Shown: positions 1-11,834, counted from the first letter of the stretch. The stretch is 64,000 nt of DNA from Moringa oleifera (GCA_021397835.1 JAJFZO010000065.1:2055001-2119000), one strand, 5' to 3'. Numbers and translations are program-made. Notes: generated by a model from the sequence alone, not told the origin.

Positions 1-1240
1 ATAGAGAACCTTTTCTTCTATATCTATGTGAATCGATTATGAATTGATATTATTACATTCCAATTCCTTATCGATACCCCTCAAGGAAAATCCCGAATTG
101 GATCCCAAATTGACGGGTTAGTGTGAGCTTAGCCATGCGGTTATGCACTCTTTTAATAGGAATCCATTTTCTAAAAGATCCTGGCTTTTGTGCTTTGATG
201 GGCCTTCGAGATCCTGTCGACGAGTTATGTTATGTTGAAGGGATATTTATATGATTCGATTGATTGTGTAAAGCCTGCAGTAGCAATGAAATCGGGGAAA
301 GTATACATAAGTATACAGAAAAGACAGTTCTTTTCTATTATATTAGTATTAAATTAGTATTAGTTAGTGATCTCGACTCAGTGAGTCCTTTCTTCCATGA
401 TTAACTATTGGCATCAGTCCTACATTTTGTCTCTGTGGACCGAGAAGAAAAGAGGCTCAACGGGAAGAGAATTGTACCATAGAAGCAAGGAGGTCAACCT
501 CTTTCTAATATACAACATGGATTCTAGCAATGCAATGTAGTTGGGCTTTGATCCGAATGAATCATCTTTTTCATGGAGGTAAATCTTTTCCTGCTAGGCA
601 AAAGGATAGCAACTTATAAATTCTATTTCGATAGGACATGTATTTTTATTACTATGAAATTCATAAATGAACTTGATGATAGTTAATCATGGGATTACCA
701 TTATCCTTTTTGTAGTGATGAATCTTGTATATGTTCCTAAGAAAAGAAATTTGTCAATTTTTTTGGGTCTTAAAGGGGTGTGGAAACACATAAGAACTCT
801 TCAATAGAAATGGAAAAGAGATGTAACTCCAGTTCCTTCAAAAATAACAAGATCTTTGGCGTAAGAAGAAGGGGTTGATCCGTATCATCTTGACTTGGTT
901 CTGATTTTTCTATTTTTTTAAGGAAAGAATACCATTTCTCCTACCCATATCAAATAGAACATGCTGAGCCAAATCTTCTTCATGTAAAACCAGCTTGATT
1001 TAGATCGGGGGAATCGTACGATTTTATGTTATGAAACCATGTGCTATGGCTCGAATCCGTAGTCAATCCTATTTTTTGCTAGGAGTAATTGACAATTGAA
1101 TCCAACTTTTTCCATTTTTTTCATTTCATATCCATAATAGTGCGAAAGGAAAGCTTGGCTTGAAGTTGTTCAAGAATAATGCCCTTGAGTTTCTCAACCC
1201 TTTGCCTTAGGATTAGTTAGTTTTATTTCTTAATGGGGGA
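1..1240 (+). other. rps12-trnV-GAC spacer (inverted repeat)
   Basis: This is non-coding plastid inverted-repeat DNA that normally lies between the rps12 3' exon and trnV-GAC. It is recognised from conserved stretches around 120-160 and 1030-1085. No gene or open frame of interest is seen. It is the left end of the first plastid block, which continues beyond the window. Confidence 0.75.
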
Positions 1241-1312
1241 AGGGATATAACTCGGCGATAGAATGTGACCTTGACGTGGTGGAAGTCATTAGTTCAAGCC
1301 TGATTATCCTTA
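1241..1312 (+). tRNA. trnV-GAC: tRNA-Val(GAC), degenerate
   Basis: The 72-nt gene matches plastid trnV-GAC and keeps the GAC anticodon in the loop. Several substitutions are visible in the D arm and the T arm, and the acceptor stem has one G-U pair created by C-to-T. It lies upstream of rrn16 as in the plastid rrn operon. Confidence 0.9.
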
Positions 1313-1371
1313 ACCCCTTTGACTTGCTCCCTTGCTGTGATCGAATAAGAATGGATAAGAGGCTCGTGGGA

Positions 1372-1401
1372 TTAACGAAAAGGGGTAGGGATGGCCATAT
1401 T
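1372..1401 (+). promoter_or_regulatory. Decayed rrn16 sigma70-type (PEP) promoter
   Basis: The plastid 16S P1 promoter lies in the trnV-rrn16 spacer with -35 TTGACG and -10 TATATT. Here the -35 reads ttaacg (1372-1377) and the -10 reads catatt (1396-1401), with 18 nt between them. Each box has lost one key base, so the promoter should be crippled. The identification rests on position and flanking similarity. Confidence 0.6.
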
Positions 1402-1522
1402 TCTGGGCGCGAACTCCAAGTGAATATGAAGCGCATGGATACAAGTTATGCCTTGGAATGAAAGACAATTCCAAATTAACTTTGTCTACGAACAAGGAAG
1501 CTATAAGTAATGCAACTATGAA

Positions 1523-3013
1523 TCTCATGGAGAGTTCGATCCTAGCTCAAGATGAACGCTGGCAGCATGCTTAACACATGCAAGTCGGACGGACGGGAAG
1601 TGGTGTTTCCAGTGGTGGACGGGTGAGTAACGCGTAAGAACCTGCCTTTGGGAGGGGAACAACAATTAGAAATGGTTGATAATACCCCGTACGCTGAGGA
1701 GCAAAAGGAGGAATCTGCCCGAGGAGGGGCTCATGTCTGATTAGCTAGTTGGTGAGGCAATAGCTTACCAAGGTATGATCAGTAGCTGGTCCGAAAGGAT
1801 GATCAGCCACACTAGGACTGAGACCCAGCCTAGACTCCTATGGGAGGCAACAGTGGGGAATTTTTTGCAATGGGCAAAAGCCTGATGGATCAATGCCGCG
1901 TGGAGGTAGAAGGCCCATAGGTCGTGAACTTTTTTTTCCGGAGGAGAAGCAATGATGGTATCTGGGGAATAAGCATCAACTAACTCTGTGCCAGCAGCCA
2001 CGGTAATAGAGAGGATGCAAGCGTTATCCAGAATGATTGGGTTTAAAGTGTTTGTAGGTGGCTTTTTAAGTCCGCCGTCAAATCCCAAGGCTTAACCTTG
2101 GACAGGCGGTGGAAGCTACCAAGCTGGAGTACAGTAGGGGCAAAGGGAATTTTTGGTAGAGCGATGAAATGCGTAGAGATCGAAAAGATCACCAATAGTA
2201 AAAGCACTTTGCTGGGCTGACACTGACACTGAGAGACAAAAGTTAGGGGAGCGAATGGGATTAGATACCCTAGTAGTCCTAGCCATAAATGATGGATACT
2301 AGGCGCTGTGCGTATCGACCCATGCAATGCTGTAGCTAACGCGTTAAGTATCCCGCTTGAGGAATACGTTCGCAAGAATGAAACTCAAAGGAATTGACGG
2401 GGGCTCGCACAAGTGATGGATTATGTGGTTTAATTCAATGCAAAGCGAAGAACCTTACCAAGGCTTGACATGTCACGAATCCTCTTGAAAGAGGGGTGCC
2501 CTTGGGAACGCGGACACAGGTGGTGCATGGCTATTGTCAGCTCGTGCCCTAAGGTGTTAGGTTAAGTCCCGCAACAAGCACAACCCTCGTGTTTAGTTAC
2601 CACCGTTGAGTTTGAAACCTTGAGCAGACTACCAGTTATAAGCCGGAGAAAGGTGCGGATGACATCAACTTATCATGCCCCTTATGCCCTGGGTGACACA
2701 CATGCTACAATGGCCAAGACAAAGGGTTACGATCCCGCGAGGGTAAGCTAACTCCAAGAACCTGTCCTTAGTTCAAATTATAGGCTGTAACTCGTCTGTA
2801 TGAAGCCAGAATCACTAGTAATCACCGGTCAGTCATACGACGGTGAATTCATTCTCAGGTCTTGTACACACAGCCTGTCACACTATAGGAGTTGGCCATG
2901 CTCGAAGTTGTTACCTTGACAGCAAGGAGGGGGATGCCGAAGGCAGGGCTATTAACTGGAGTGAAGTCGTAACAAGGTAGCCGTACTAGAAGGTACGGCT
3001 GGATTACCTTCTT
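1523..3013 (+). rRNA. rrn16: 16S rRNA, full length but degenerate
   Basis: The gene has the expected plastid 16S length (1491 nt) from the conserved start at 1523 to the 3' end. The 530 loop (near 1991) and the 790 loop (attagataccc near 2260) are recognisable. Substitutions hit normally invariant positions: the 530 loop reads gccacgg instead of GCCGCGG. The 3' tail reads ggattaccttc instead of GGATCACCTCC, which damages the anti-Shine-Dalgarno sequence. It is followed by trnI and trnA as in the plastid rrn operon. The length is preserved but function is very unlikely. Confidence 0.95.
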
Positions 3014-3236
3014 TTTAGGGAGAGCTAATGCTTGTTATGTATTTTGATTTGACACTACTTCACACCTAAAAAGAAGCGAGGTACGTCTGAGTTAAACTTG
3101 GAGATGGAAGTTTTTTTTTCCTTTCTCGATGGTGAAATAAGACAAAGCCCATGAGCTTATTATTAGGAAAGAAAAGGATGGGGTTTTTCTCGCTTTTGGC
3201 TTGGCATAGCAGGCCCCCACAGAAGGCCCGCACGAC

Positions 3237-4233
3237 GGGCTATTAGCTCAGTGGTAGAGTGCGCCCCTGATAATTACGTCGTTGTGCCTAGACTATGAGG
3301 GCTTTCAGCCATATGGTGTTCCATGTGCTCATCAGTGCCTGACCCTGAGATGTGGATCATCCAAGGCACATTAGCATGGCGTACTTCTCCTATTCGAATT
3401 GGGGTTTGAAACCTAACTTCTCTTCAGGAGGATAAATGGGGCGATTCAGTTGAGATCCAGTGTAGATCCAACTTTCTATTCACTCATGGGATCCGAGCGG
3501 TCCGAAGGGGACCACCATGGGTCCTTTCTTCTTGATAATCCATACATCCTTTATCAGTGTATGGACAGCTATCTCTCGAGCACAGGTTTAGGTTTGGCCT
3601 CAATGGGAAAATAAAATGGAGCACCTAACAACGTATCTGTACAGACCAAGAACTATGAGATCACCCCTTTCATTCTGGGGTGACGGAGGATCGTACAGTT
3701 TGAGCCTTTTTTTTTCATGCTTTTCCTGGAGGTTTGGAGAAAGTTGCAATCAATAGGTTGTTATACTTTCTCCCTTCCCGAAAGGAAGAGCGTGAAATTC
3801 TTTCTCCTTTTCGTAGGGACTAGGAGATTGGATCTAGCCATAAGAAGAATGCTTGGCTAATAAATAACTCACTTCTTGGTCTTCAACCCCCTCAGTCATC
3901 TACGAATGCCCCCGATCAATGCAATGGGACATGTCTATTTATCTATCTCTTGATAAAAAGATCTTAGAGTGTCTAAGGTTGACCCAAGAGGGTCTTTTAA
4001 CACCCTTTTTTTTCTTTTCATCGAAGTTACTTAACAAATACTTGCCATGGTAAGGAAGAGGGGGGAACAAGCACACTTGGAGAGCGCAATACAACGGAGA
4101 GTTATATGCTGCGTTCAGAAAGGATGAATTGCTCCCGAAAAAGAATCTATTGATTCTCTCTCAATTGGTTGGACCGTAGGTACGATGATTTACTTCATGG
4201 GCAAGGTCTCTGGTTCAAGTCCAGGATGGCCTA
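3237..4233 (+). tRNA. trnI-GAU: tRNA-Ile(GAU) with group II intron, degenerate
   Basis: The 5' exon is at 3237-3273 and ends just after the anticodon GAU. The 3' exon is at about 4199-4233. The intervening sequence of about 925 nt is the usual trnI group II intron of the rrn operon. The exons carry few changes; the intron carries many transitions. It sits between rrn16 and trnA-UGC as expected. Confidence 0.9.
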
Positions 4234-4296
4234 GCTACTCCAAGGAAAAGAATAGAAGAAGCATCTGACTCCTTCATGCATGCTCCACTTGGCTCA

Positions 4297-5162
4297 GGGG
4301 AATATATCTCAGTTGGTAAAGCTTCACTCTTGCAATTGGGCCGTTGTGATTACGAGTTGGGTGTCTAATTGTCCAAGCGATAATGATAGTATCTTGTACT
4401 TAAATTGATGGCTCACTTTTTCTAAGAAATGGGGAAGAGAACCGAAACATGCCATTAAAAGACTCTATTGAGACAAATATTGGCTGTCAAGAACGTAGAG
4501 GTGGTAGGATGGTCAGTTAGTCAGATCTAGTATGATCAGACATGGATGGTAGTTAGAGTCAACGGCTCTACTAGGGTTCTTTCATCTAGGATCCCTGGGC
4601 AAAAGGATCAAGTTGGCCTTTGGGAACAACTTGATGCACTATCTCCCTTCAACCCTTTGAGGAAATGCGGCAAAAGGAAGGAAAATTCATGGACCAACCC
4701 TATCGTCTCCACCCCATAGGAACTACAAGATCACCCTAGGGACGCCTTCGGTATCTAGGGTTCCCGGACTGACCATAGAACCCTGTTCAATAAGTGGAAC
4801 GCATTAGCTGTCCACTCTCAGGTTGGGCAATAAAGGTCGAGAAAGGGCAATCACTCATTTTTAAAACCAACATTCAAAAGAGTTGGGGCAAAAGAAAGGG
4901 GAAAGCTTTCCGTTCCTGGTTCCCTTATAGCTGAATCCTCTAGAACCACAAGAATCCTTAATTAGAATGGGATTCCAACTCGGCACCTTTTGAGATTTTA
5001 AGAAGAGTTGCTCTTTAGAGAGCACGGTACGATGAAAGTTGTAAGCTGTGTTCAGGGGGAGTTATTATCTATCGTTGGCCTCTATGGTAGAATCAGTCGG
5101 GGGCTTAATAGGCGGTGGTTTACCCTATGATAGATGTCAGCGGTTGAGGTCCCTTATCTCTA
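4297..5162 (+). tRNA. trnA-UGC: tRNA-Ala(UGC) with group II intron, degenerate
   Basis: The 5' exon is at 4297-4335 and holds the UGC anticodon. The 3' exon is at about 5129-5162, separated by an intron of about 793 nt. The D arm, the anticodon stem and especially the T loop (gaggtcc instead of the canonical GTTCGAGTCC context) carry changes that would disturb folding. It is located between trnI and rrn23. Confidence 0.88.
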
Positions 5163-5307
5163 ACTCGTGAAGTTAGCCGATACAAAGCTATATGATAGCA
5201 CCCAATTTTTTCGATTCAGCAGTTTGATCTATGATTTCTCATTCATGGACGTATCGTTCCATTTAGTAGTACTTTAGGATGGCATAGCCTTAAAGTTAAG
5301 GGCGAGG

Positions 5308-6856
5308 TTTAAATGAGGAAAGGCTTATGGTGGATACCAAGGCACCCAAAGATGAGAAAGGGCATAATAAGCGATGAAATGCTTCGGGGAGTTGAAAATA
5401 AGCATAGATTTGGAGATTCCCAAATAGGTCAACCTTTCGAATTGCTGTTGAATCCATGGGCAAGCAAGAGACAACCCGGCGAACTGAAACATCTTAGTAG
5501 CTAGAGGAAAAGAAAGCAAAAGCGATTCTCGTGGCAGTGGTGAGCGAAATGGGAGCAGCCTAAACCGTGAAAACGGGCTTGTGATAGTGCAATAAAAGCG
5601 TCATGCTACTAGGTGAAGCGGTGGAGTGTCGCACCTTAGTTGGTAAGAGTCTAGTAACCGAAAGCATCATTAGCTTACGCTTTGAGCCGAGTAGAATGGG
5701 GCACGTGGAATCTCGTGTGAATTAGCAAGGACCACCTTACAAGGCTAAATACTCTTAGGTGATCGATAGCGAAGTAGTTCTGTGAGGGAAGGGTGAAAAG
5801 AACCACCATCGAGGAGTAAAATAGAACATAAAACTGTAACCACCCAAGCAGTAGGAGGAGCCCAGGGCTCTGACCATGTGCCTGTTGAAGAATGAGCCGA
5901 CGACTCATAGGCAGTGGCTTGGTTAAGGAAACCCACCGGAGCCATAGCGAAAGCAAGTCTTCATAGGGCAATTGTCACTGCTTATGGACCCAAACCTGGG
6001 TGATCTATCCATGACCAAGATAAAGCTTGGGAGAAACTAAGTGGAGGTCCAAACCGACTGATGTTGAAGAATCAGCGGATGAGTTGTGGTTAGGGGTGAA
6101 ATGCCACTCAAACCTAGAGCTGGTTGGTTTTCCTCGAAATACGTTGAGGCACAGCAATTGACTGGACATCTAAGGGTAAAGCACTGTTTTGGTGCGGGCT
6201 GCGAGAATGGTACCAAATCAAGGCAAACTCTGAATACTAGATATGACCTCAAAATAACAGGGGTCAAGGTCGACCAGTGAGACGATGGGGGATAAGCTTG
6301 ATTGTCGAGAGGGAAACAGTCCAGATCATTAGCTAAGGCCTCTAAATGACCGCTCAGTGATAAAGGAGGTAGGGGTGTAGAGACAGCCAAGAGGTTTGCC
6401 TAGAAGCAGCCACCCTTGAAAGAGTGTGTAACAGCTCACTGATCGAGCGCTCTTGCGCTGAAGATGAACAGGGCTAAGCGATCTGTCGAAGCTATGGAAT
6501 GTAAAAATGCATCAGTAGGGGAGCATTCTGCCTTAGAGGGAAGCAGCCGTGCGAGCAGGGGTGGGCGAAGTGAAAGCGAGAATGTCGGCTTGAATAACAC
6601 AAAAATTGGTGAGAATGCAATGCCTCAAAAATCCAAGGGTTCCTCCATAAGGTTCGTCCATGGAGGATGAGTTAGGGCCTAAGATCAGGCCAAAAGGTGT
6701 AGTCGATGGACAACAGGTGAATATTCCTATACTACCCCTTGTTGGTCTTGAGGGACGGAGGAGGCTAGGTTACCTGAAAGATGGTTATTATTTCAAGGAT
6801 GCAAGGTGCCCTTGCTTTTTCAAGGTAAAAAAGGGTAGAGAAAATGCCCGAGCCAA
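5308..6856 (+). rRNA. rrn23: 23S rRNA, 5' half only
   Basis: The gene starts with the conserved plastid 23S 5' end at about 5308 and is collinear for about 1550 nt, roughly the first half of the normal 2.8 kb. Similarity stops near 6856, shortly after a conserved gagaaaatgcc stretch. The next base belongs to the rps16 3' flank. No 3' half, 4.5S or 5S gene follows. Open frames in this stretch, for example antisense at 6037-6390, are shadows of the rRNA. Confidence 0.93.
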
Positions 6857-6946
6857 CAAGTATCGTAATATTATATTAAGAGTAGAGAATTTTTTATACA
6901 AAGCTATATATAAGTCATCCATACCCTCTTTTTTTTTAATATTTCA

Positions 6947-8109
6947 TTAATTTAATGTCGTTTGATTAACATTAAGTTTCGCAAAAACCTTTGCTTTCTT
7001 TGGAATATCATGAATAGTTCCTATAGGTTGAGCGCCTTTTTTAAGGAAATATAAAATAACAGGAACATTCAAATAGGTTTGATTATTTATCGGATTACAA
7101 AAACCCATTTTTTGAAGATCCCTACCTTCTCTTTGGGATCGAACATCAATTGCAACGATTCCATAAATGGCTCATTGGGATAGGTGTAGATGAATACTAA
7201 CCCCTAGAAATGTATAAGAGGGTCTCTCCTCATACAGCTCGAGAAAAAAATGATTATGATTAGAAATGAGTTTCTATCTATGTACAAAATTAGAATGTCA
7301 AATAGATTCATAAAAGATCAAATCAATTAGGCATTTAAGTCCTAAATCCTTTTTTCTTCTTTTTTTTTTGGAAAAAGAAAAAAAAAGCATTCATACTTTC
7401 ATAACTCAAGTTGGATAAGTCTCAAATAGGTCAATAGAAAACCCTTGGGCATTTCATTAATTAAGTAGTCTCTAACCCCCTTTTTGTTTGTCTCCTTTAG
7501 AATCGATTTTGATTCTTCATTGTGATCTAGTCGTTGAGACAATTGAAAACAAAACGGTATTCCCTTGTTCTAGGATCCTTTATCCTTGCTTTGAATAATT
7601 AGGTTTAGACATTACTTCGGCGATTTTTAATCATTTTAAAAATGGTAGCAACAAGCACTTTTTTTGTTTATGATTTGTTTTTATCAAAAAATCATATGAA
7701 CGCGTGATTCATGCATCATACACTTTAGATCGAAAGAGTTTTCACAATTTCAACAAATTTTCCTTATGGATTTAAAAAATTGCTTGAAATGGATCCCTTC
7801 AATTTCTACATTGAAAAAAATATACTTACGAAGTTGTTCTAACTTATTGATTGGTACTAAACCTAGATCTTTACCCTTTGAGAAATGAATAAATACTTTC
7901 TCCTCGAGCTTCATCCTATACAATTTTTTACATTAGAACCCAAGAAAAATCAAGGTTCTAATAGAAGAGAACAAAGAATGTTGAGCCAAGAGAACCTTTA
8001 TTCCTGTATAAAGTAAAATGGTGGATGTAAAAATCCATAGCAGATCATGTCTTTCAATTCAAGTCGCACGTTGCTTTCTGCCACATCATTTCAAATGAAG
8101 TTTTACCAT
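6947..8109 (-). pseudogene. rps16: rps16, broken only in exon 1
   Basis: This is plastid ribosomal protein S16 of the small subunit. Exon 1 (8070-8109) starts at ATG 8107-8109. The group II intron starts with gtgcgac, and exon 2 is at 6947 to about 7172. Exon 2 is open to its natural stop and encodes the family core from [12 protein letters not shown] through [12 protein letters not shown]. Exon 1 has codon 8 changed from CGA to TGA and an Arg-to-His change at codon 5. The exon-intron structure is retained, and the gene is followed by trnQ as in a standard large single-copy region. The 90 bases between 6857 and 6946 look like its own 3' flank. Confidence 0.92.
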
Positions 8110-8587
8110 AACATTCCTCTAGTTTGGAACTAGTATGTAATTGATTCAATTATGCAATCATGAATAGTCATTGTTTGATCGGTACATAGTAATCTATACT
8201 TTTTGCCTCTATTTGTATATGAAATATGAACGAGATGGAGAATTTATGAAGAAAAAGTCTCAGTAAGAATTCAAATAAATTCCATATTTTATTATATAAA
8301 TGCAATGCCTATTTCATTGTATGAATGAAAAATACATATTTATATCAATAAATATATTTAACTATTTATTTAATGATATATATATTTTTGAATTCCAACT
8401 CTTGTAACCTATGTTTCCACCTTAACCGGATCCACAAGTAGATGTTATTTGAACTCGATCCAAGTGGTGAAAAAGAAATCTTTCTTCCTCCTGAATCCTA
8501 AAAAATTAGAAACAAGAATCACATTCTCTCCAATATTTTACTCTTAAATAGAAGGTTGTTCAAAAAGAATAATATTTATTCTATGCT
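8110..8587. other. rps16-trnQ spacer
   Basis: This is AT-rich plastid intergenic DNA upstream of rps16, including an AT microsatellite-like stretch at 8325-8395. No gene is seen. Confidence 0.7.
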
Positions 8588-8659
8588 CTGGGATGGAAGG
8601 ATTCGAACCTTCGAATAGTGGGACCAAAACCTGTAGCCTTACCATTTGGCTACGCCCCA
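8588..8659 (-). tRNA. trnQ-UUG: tRNA-Gln(UUG), degenerate
   Basis: The 72-nt gene matches plastid trnQ-UUG with the TTG anticodon retained. Changes are seen in the D stem and the variable region. It is positioned between rps16 and psbK as in most angiosperms. Confidence 0.92.
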
Positions 8660-9004
8660 TTTAGATTTCTATTCAACACTAATAAAGACTAATATTGTTA
8701 GTGGTTGTTCGTCAATTCCAGCCTAAATATCTATGAAATAGATTAGATTGGTGTTAGGATTTTGACACGTGTAGATACAAAATGAAACCAAATTTATTGA
8801 TCATTACATATAATTCAATTAAGATATTGTATGAAAGTATAATTTATTCAATTCTCTTATGAGAATGGAAGGATTTTTGATTGGCTGAGTTCAAAGAAGT
8901 ATTTTTACTCTACCTTACTTTCCTTTCTTCATTTGGACCTTATATCAATAACATATTAATAACTCAATCAAAATCAAATTATCTACAAGAACGAAATATT
9001 TTTT
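8660..9004. other. trnQ-psbK spacer
   Basis: This is AT-rich intergenic plastid DNA. No open frame or RNA gene is recognised. Confidence 0.65.
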
Positions 9005-9189
9005 ATGCTTAATATATTTAAATTAATCTATATCTGTTTTAATTCTGCCTTTTTTTCATTAGTTTTTTATTCGCCAAATTGCCCGAGGCCTACGCTTTGT
9101 TGAATTCAATCATAGATGTTATGCCAATAATACCTATTATCTTTTTTTTCTTAGCTTTTGTTTGGTAAGCTGCTATAAGTTTTCAATGA
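9005..9189 (+). pseudogene. psbK: psbK, frameshifted
   Basis: PsbK is a small single-span subunit of photosystem II in the thylakoid membrane. The ATG at 9005 opens the normal precursor frame. A one-base deletion around codons 15-18 shifts it, and the mature part (FAKLPEAYA, then a hydrophobic [14 protein letters not shown] segment) continues in another frame. A CAA-to-TAA nonsense codon follows the conserved Trp. The total of 185 nt against the usual 186 agrees with a single-base loss. psbI follows, as in the native psbK-psbI cluster. It is present only once, because copy B ends before psbK. Confidence 0.88.
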
Positions 9190-9626
9190 GATCCTTAATA
9201 CTGTCCTAGAAAAATTCATGATTTATTCGAAAAAAAATTCTAACAATTGAGAAGATCAAATAAGTCTTACAGTATGAACGAACCCCCAATTCAAACATTA
9301 AAATTTTTGGGTAGACATGATAAATCTAGATCATCCCATTTCCTTATTTTGAACCCTTTTTTTCATTGAAAGAACCTATTAGAGTCCACCACAACACAAT
9401 ACCTAATTGTTGATATGAAAAAAAATTTATAATAGGAAAGACTTAACTCTTATCTTCTTACAAATCAATTCTCAAAAAATCAAATCTTTTTTATTTCATT
9501 TAATTTATAGAAATTATCAAAATCGCTTCATTTTGTTGGTGTCAAAATAAATAGGATATGTGGTAGAAAAATAGAGAATCTATTCTCTTTTTTCTCAAAT
9601 AAAGATTAGATCTTGGAGATTGTGTA
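9190..9626. other. psbK-psbI spacer
   Basis: This is intergenic plastid DNA. The part from about 9345 onward is shared in inverted orientation with copy B (42615-42896), so the distal end of the A/B duplication lies here. Confidence 0.65.
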
Positions 9627-9737
9627 ATGCTTACTCTCAAACTCTTTGTTTACACCGTAGTGATATTCTTTGTTTCTCTCTTCATCTTCGGATTTCTATC
9701 TAATGATCCAAGATGTAATCTCGGATGTGAAGATTAA
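9627..9737 (+). CDS. psbI: psbI (copy A), open frame with missense changes
   Basis: PsbI is a 36-residue photosystem II core subunit with one transmembrane helix. The frame is open from ATG 9627 to TAA 9737 and keeps the full helix ([19 protein letters not shown]). The stromal tail reads [12 protein letters not shown] instead of the near-invariant SNDPGRNPGREE. At least four of these changes fit C-to-T or G-to-A. The gene is short enough to survive by chance, so expression is not implied. An 82-residue overlapping frame at 9670-9918 is a shadow. Confidence 0.85.
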   Translation: MLTLKLFVYTVVIFFVSLFIFGFLSNDPRCNLGCED

Positions 9738-9827
9738 AAAAATAAGGGTTTTCTTGCTTGATTTTTATAAATGTTATAATATTATTAGGATTTTATCTAT
9801 TCCAATTCCACATCGTCAAAAAAGAAA

Positions 9828-9915
9828 CGGAAAGAGAGGGATTCGAACCCTCGATATGAATAACTCGTACAACGGATTAGTAATCCGATGCTTTAGTACA
9901 CTCAGCCATCTCTCC
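9828..9915 (-). tRNA. trnS-GCU: tRNA-Ser(GCU), copy A
   Basis: This is an 88-nt class II tRNA with a long variable arm and the GCT anticodon, very close to the plastid consensus. It lies between psbI and trnG-UCC. A second copy is at 42323-42411. Confidence 0.92.
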
Positions 9916-10821
9916 TAATTGAAAAAGGATAATTACTATCTTACATTACACAAAAAATAATGCTTAAAAAAAAAGCCCTTCTTTACTTTTTTGATACTTT
10001 ACTTTTTTTTTTTTGCATAGATTATTAATTATATACAATGCAACTTTTATTTATATATATAACTCTTATCAGAAATCCCATTTAGATAAAGAAAAAGCTT
10101 GAAAGAGATGTTTCAAATAAAAATATAAAAAAGATGAATATCTCTTTGATTTTGTCTCGTCCAAAAGGGTCTTTTTTTATTTCCATAGCCTGGCCTAGTT
10201 AGTACCTAGCTAGGCCTTTTTTTTGTACAACGAATCAAATCATTCCACTAATCATAGCTAAAATGATTCATTTTTTTATTTGAAATAAAAAAAATGTGTT
10301 TGTGATAAAGAATCAAAGTGTCATTTATTTTTTTTATTTCAATTTTTTTATTTACATTTATTAAAATAAAAAATCTTAATTATAATATATTAATAATATA
10401 ATATATTTTTTATTTTAAAATTTTATTTATATTATTTATTTAATAATAAATTATTTTATAAGAAATTTTATTATATTTTTTTCTAAAAAAATTTCTTTAA
10501 ATATAAAAAAATATCTTTAAATATATTAAAATAAGAGAAATATGGATTCTTACCAATACATTTTTATGTTATGACCTAAGCCCTTTTGTTGAGCCTTGTC
10601 TATCAAAATTCCTCCAACAAAAGAAAAAAAAGACCTTATTTTATTTAGTTATTAAACTAAATAACTCAAATGAGCTCTCTTTTACTAATTTCATTAGATC
10701 TCTTGACAAAATGCGCCAATGCTTTAATTTTCAGGATTTTTTTCTGATTTTATTTTATTTTGATTACGTCAAATTACCTTGTTCGACAAAAGGTCCTTTT
10801 ATATACAATAATCACATTGTA
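9916..10821. other. trnS-trnG spacer, copy A
   Basis: This is very AT-rich plastid spacer DNA with long A and T runs at 10310-10540. An imperfect inverted repeat at about 10189-10220 (cctggcctag and ctagctaggcc arms) is typical of 3' stem-loops in this spacer. No gene is seen. Confidence 0.65.
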
Positions 10822-11591
10822 GCGGGTATAGTTTAGTGGTAAAAGTGTGATTCGTTTTATTAACCCCCTTAATAGTTAAGGGGTCTTTTGATTTGGTTCA
10901 TCTTATGATCAAAAACTTTATTTCTTAAAAGGATTTAATCCTTTACCTTTCAATGAAAAATTCGAGGAAGAGTATACATTCTCGTGATTTGTATCAAAGA
11001 GTCAATTATAAATTGAAAAATTAATTAGATTATGAAATTACGAAACATAATTTTTGAGTTGGATCGCTATTTCCAATTGAATAAGTATGAGAAAAGGATC
11101 CATGGATAAAAATAGAAAAAATTATTTCTAATCATAACTAAATCTTCAATTCAAGTTTTGTTTTGTATAGAAAAAATTTAAGCAAAATAGCTAATAAACG
11201 ATAACTTTAGTTTGCTAGAGACATCGACATATTATTCTAGCTCGATGGAAACAAAATACTTTTCCTAAAGATTCTATTAAATAGAAATAGAGAACGAAGT
11301 AACTAGAAAGATTGTTATAATCTCCCTCTTCTATAAGGATCATCTAAAGCAAATTATTTTGAATTGACTGCATTCAAACAGAAAAGATAACATAGATGTT
11401 ATGGGTCGCATTTTTATTTCATTCCCGTCTTATTATATCTGGGAATTTATCCATTTTCCATAAAGGAGCTGCATGAAACCAAAGTTTCATGTTCGATCTT
11501 GAATTAGAGATGTTAAAAATGATGAATCGATGTCGACTAGAACCCCTAGCCTTCCAAGCTAACAATGCGGGTTCGATTCTCGCTACCCACT
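10822..11591 (+). tRNA. trnG-UCC: tRNA-Gly(UCC) with group II intron, copy A
   Basis: The 23-nt 5' exon (10822-10844) and the 3' exon (about 11543-11591, with the TCC anticodon in cttccaagc) flank an intron of about 700 nt starting with gtgtgat. The acceptor end reads cgctacccac instead of CGCTACCCGC. This intron-containing gene next to trnR and atpA is the ancestral angiosperm arrangement and excludes a grass-type gene order. Confidence 0.88.
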
Positions 11592-11634
11592 TTAGATTCC
11601 TCGTTCTATGTTATAGAGATAATATCTATTTGAA

Positions 11635-11673
11635 TATGTATTAATTCACTTCATTGAAGTGAATTAATACATA
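11635..11673. repeat. Near-perfect palindrome between trnG and trnR
   Basis: Two 19-base arms surround one central base. They would form a stem of about 17-18 pairs, as for a plastid 3' stem-loop downstream of trnG. Copy B carries the equivalent at about 40617-40655, where the centre reads ttcgatgaa. Copy A reads ttcattgaa, consistent with CpG-to-TpG loss in the loop of copy A. Confidence 0.75.
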
Positions 11674-11762
11674 ATTCCTAAAATTGTCTCACATATTCTT
11701 TATTTTTTTTAAACAAAAGAAAGAAAAGTAAAAAAAAATGCAAAAAAAAATCAAAATGAAAA

Positions 11763-11834
11763 GCATCCATTGTTTAATGGATAGGACAAAGGTCTTCTAA
11801 ACCTTTGGTATAGGTTCAAATCCTATTGGACACA
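11763..11834 (+). tRNA. trnR-UCU: tRNA-Arg(UCU), copy A
   Basis: The 72-nt gene is nearly identical to plastid trnR-UCU, with the TCT anticodon. Both acceptor ends carry a G-to-A change (gcatcc and ggacaca), breaking one stem pair. It is followed by atpA as expected. Confidence 0.9.

Noticed and set aside
2043..2375. 110-codon minus-strand frame in the 16S region
   Set aside because: It lies fully inside rrn16, antisense; rRNA shadow.
6037..6390. 117-codon minus-strand frame
   Set aside because: It lies inside rrn23, antisense; rRNA shadow.
6464..6950. Two + strand frames of 68 and 96 codons
   Set aside because: They translate 23S rRNA and the rps16 flank across the join; no protein homology.
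9670..9918. 82-codon frame overlapping psbI and trnS
   Set aside because: It is in a different frame from psbI and runs into a tRNA gene on the other strand.
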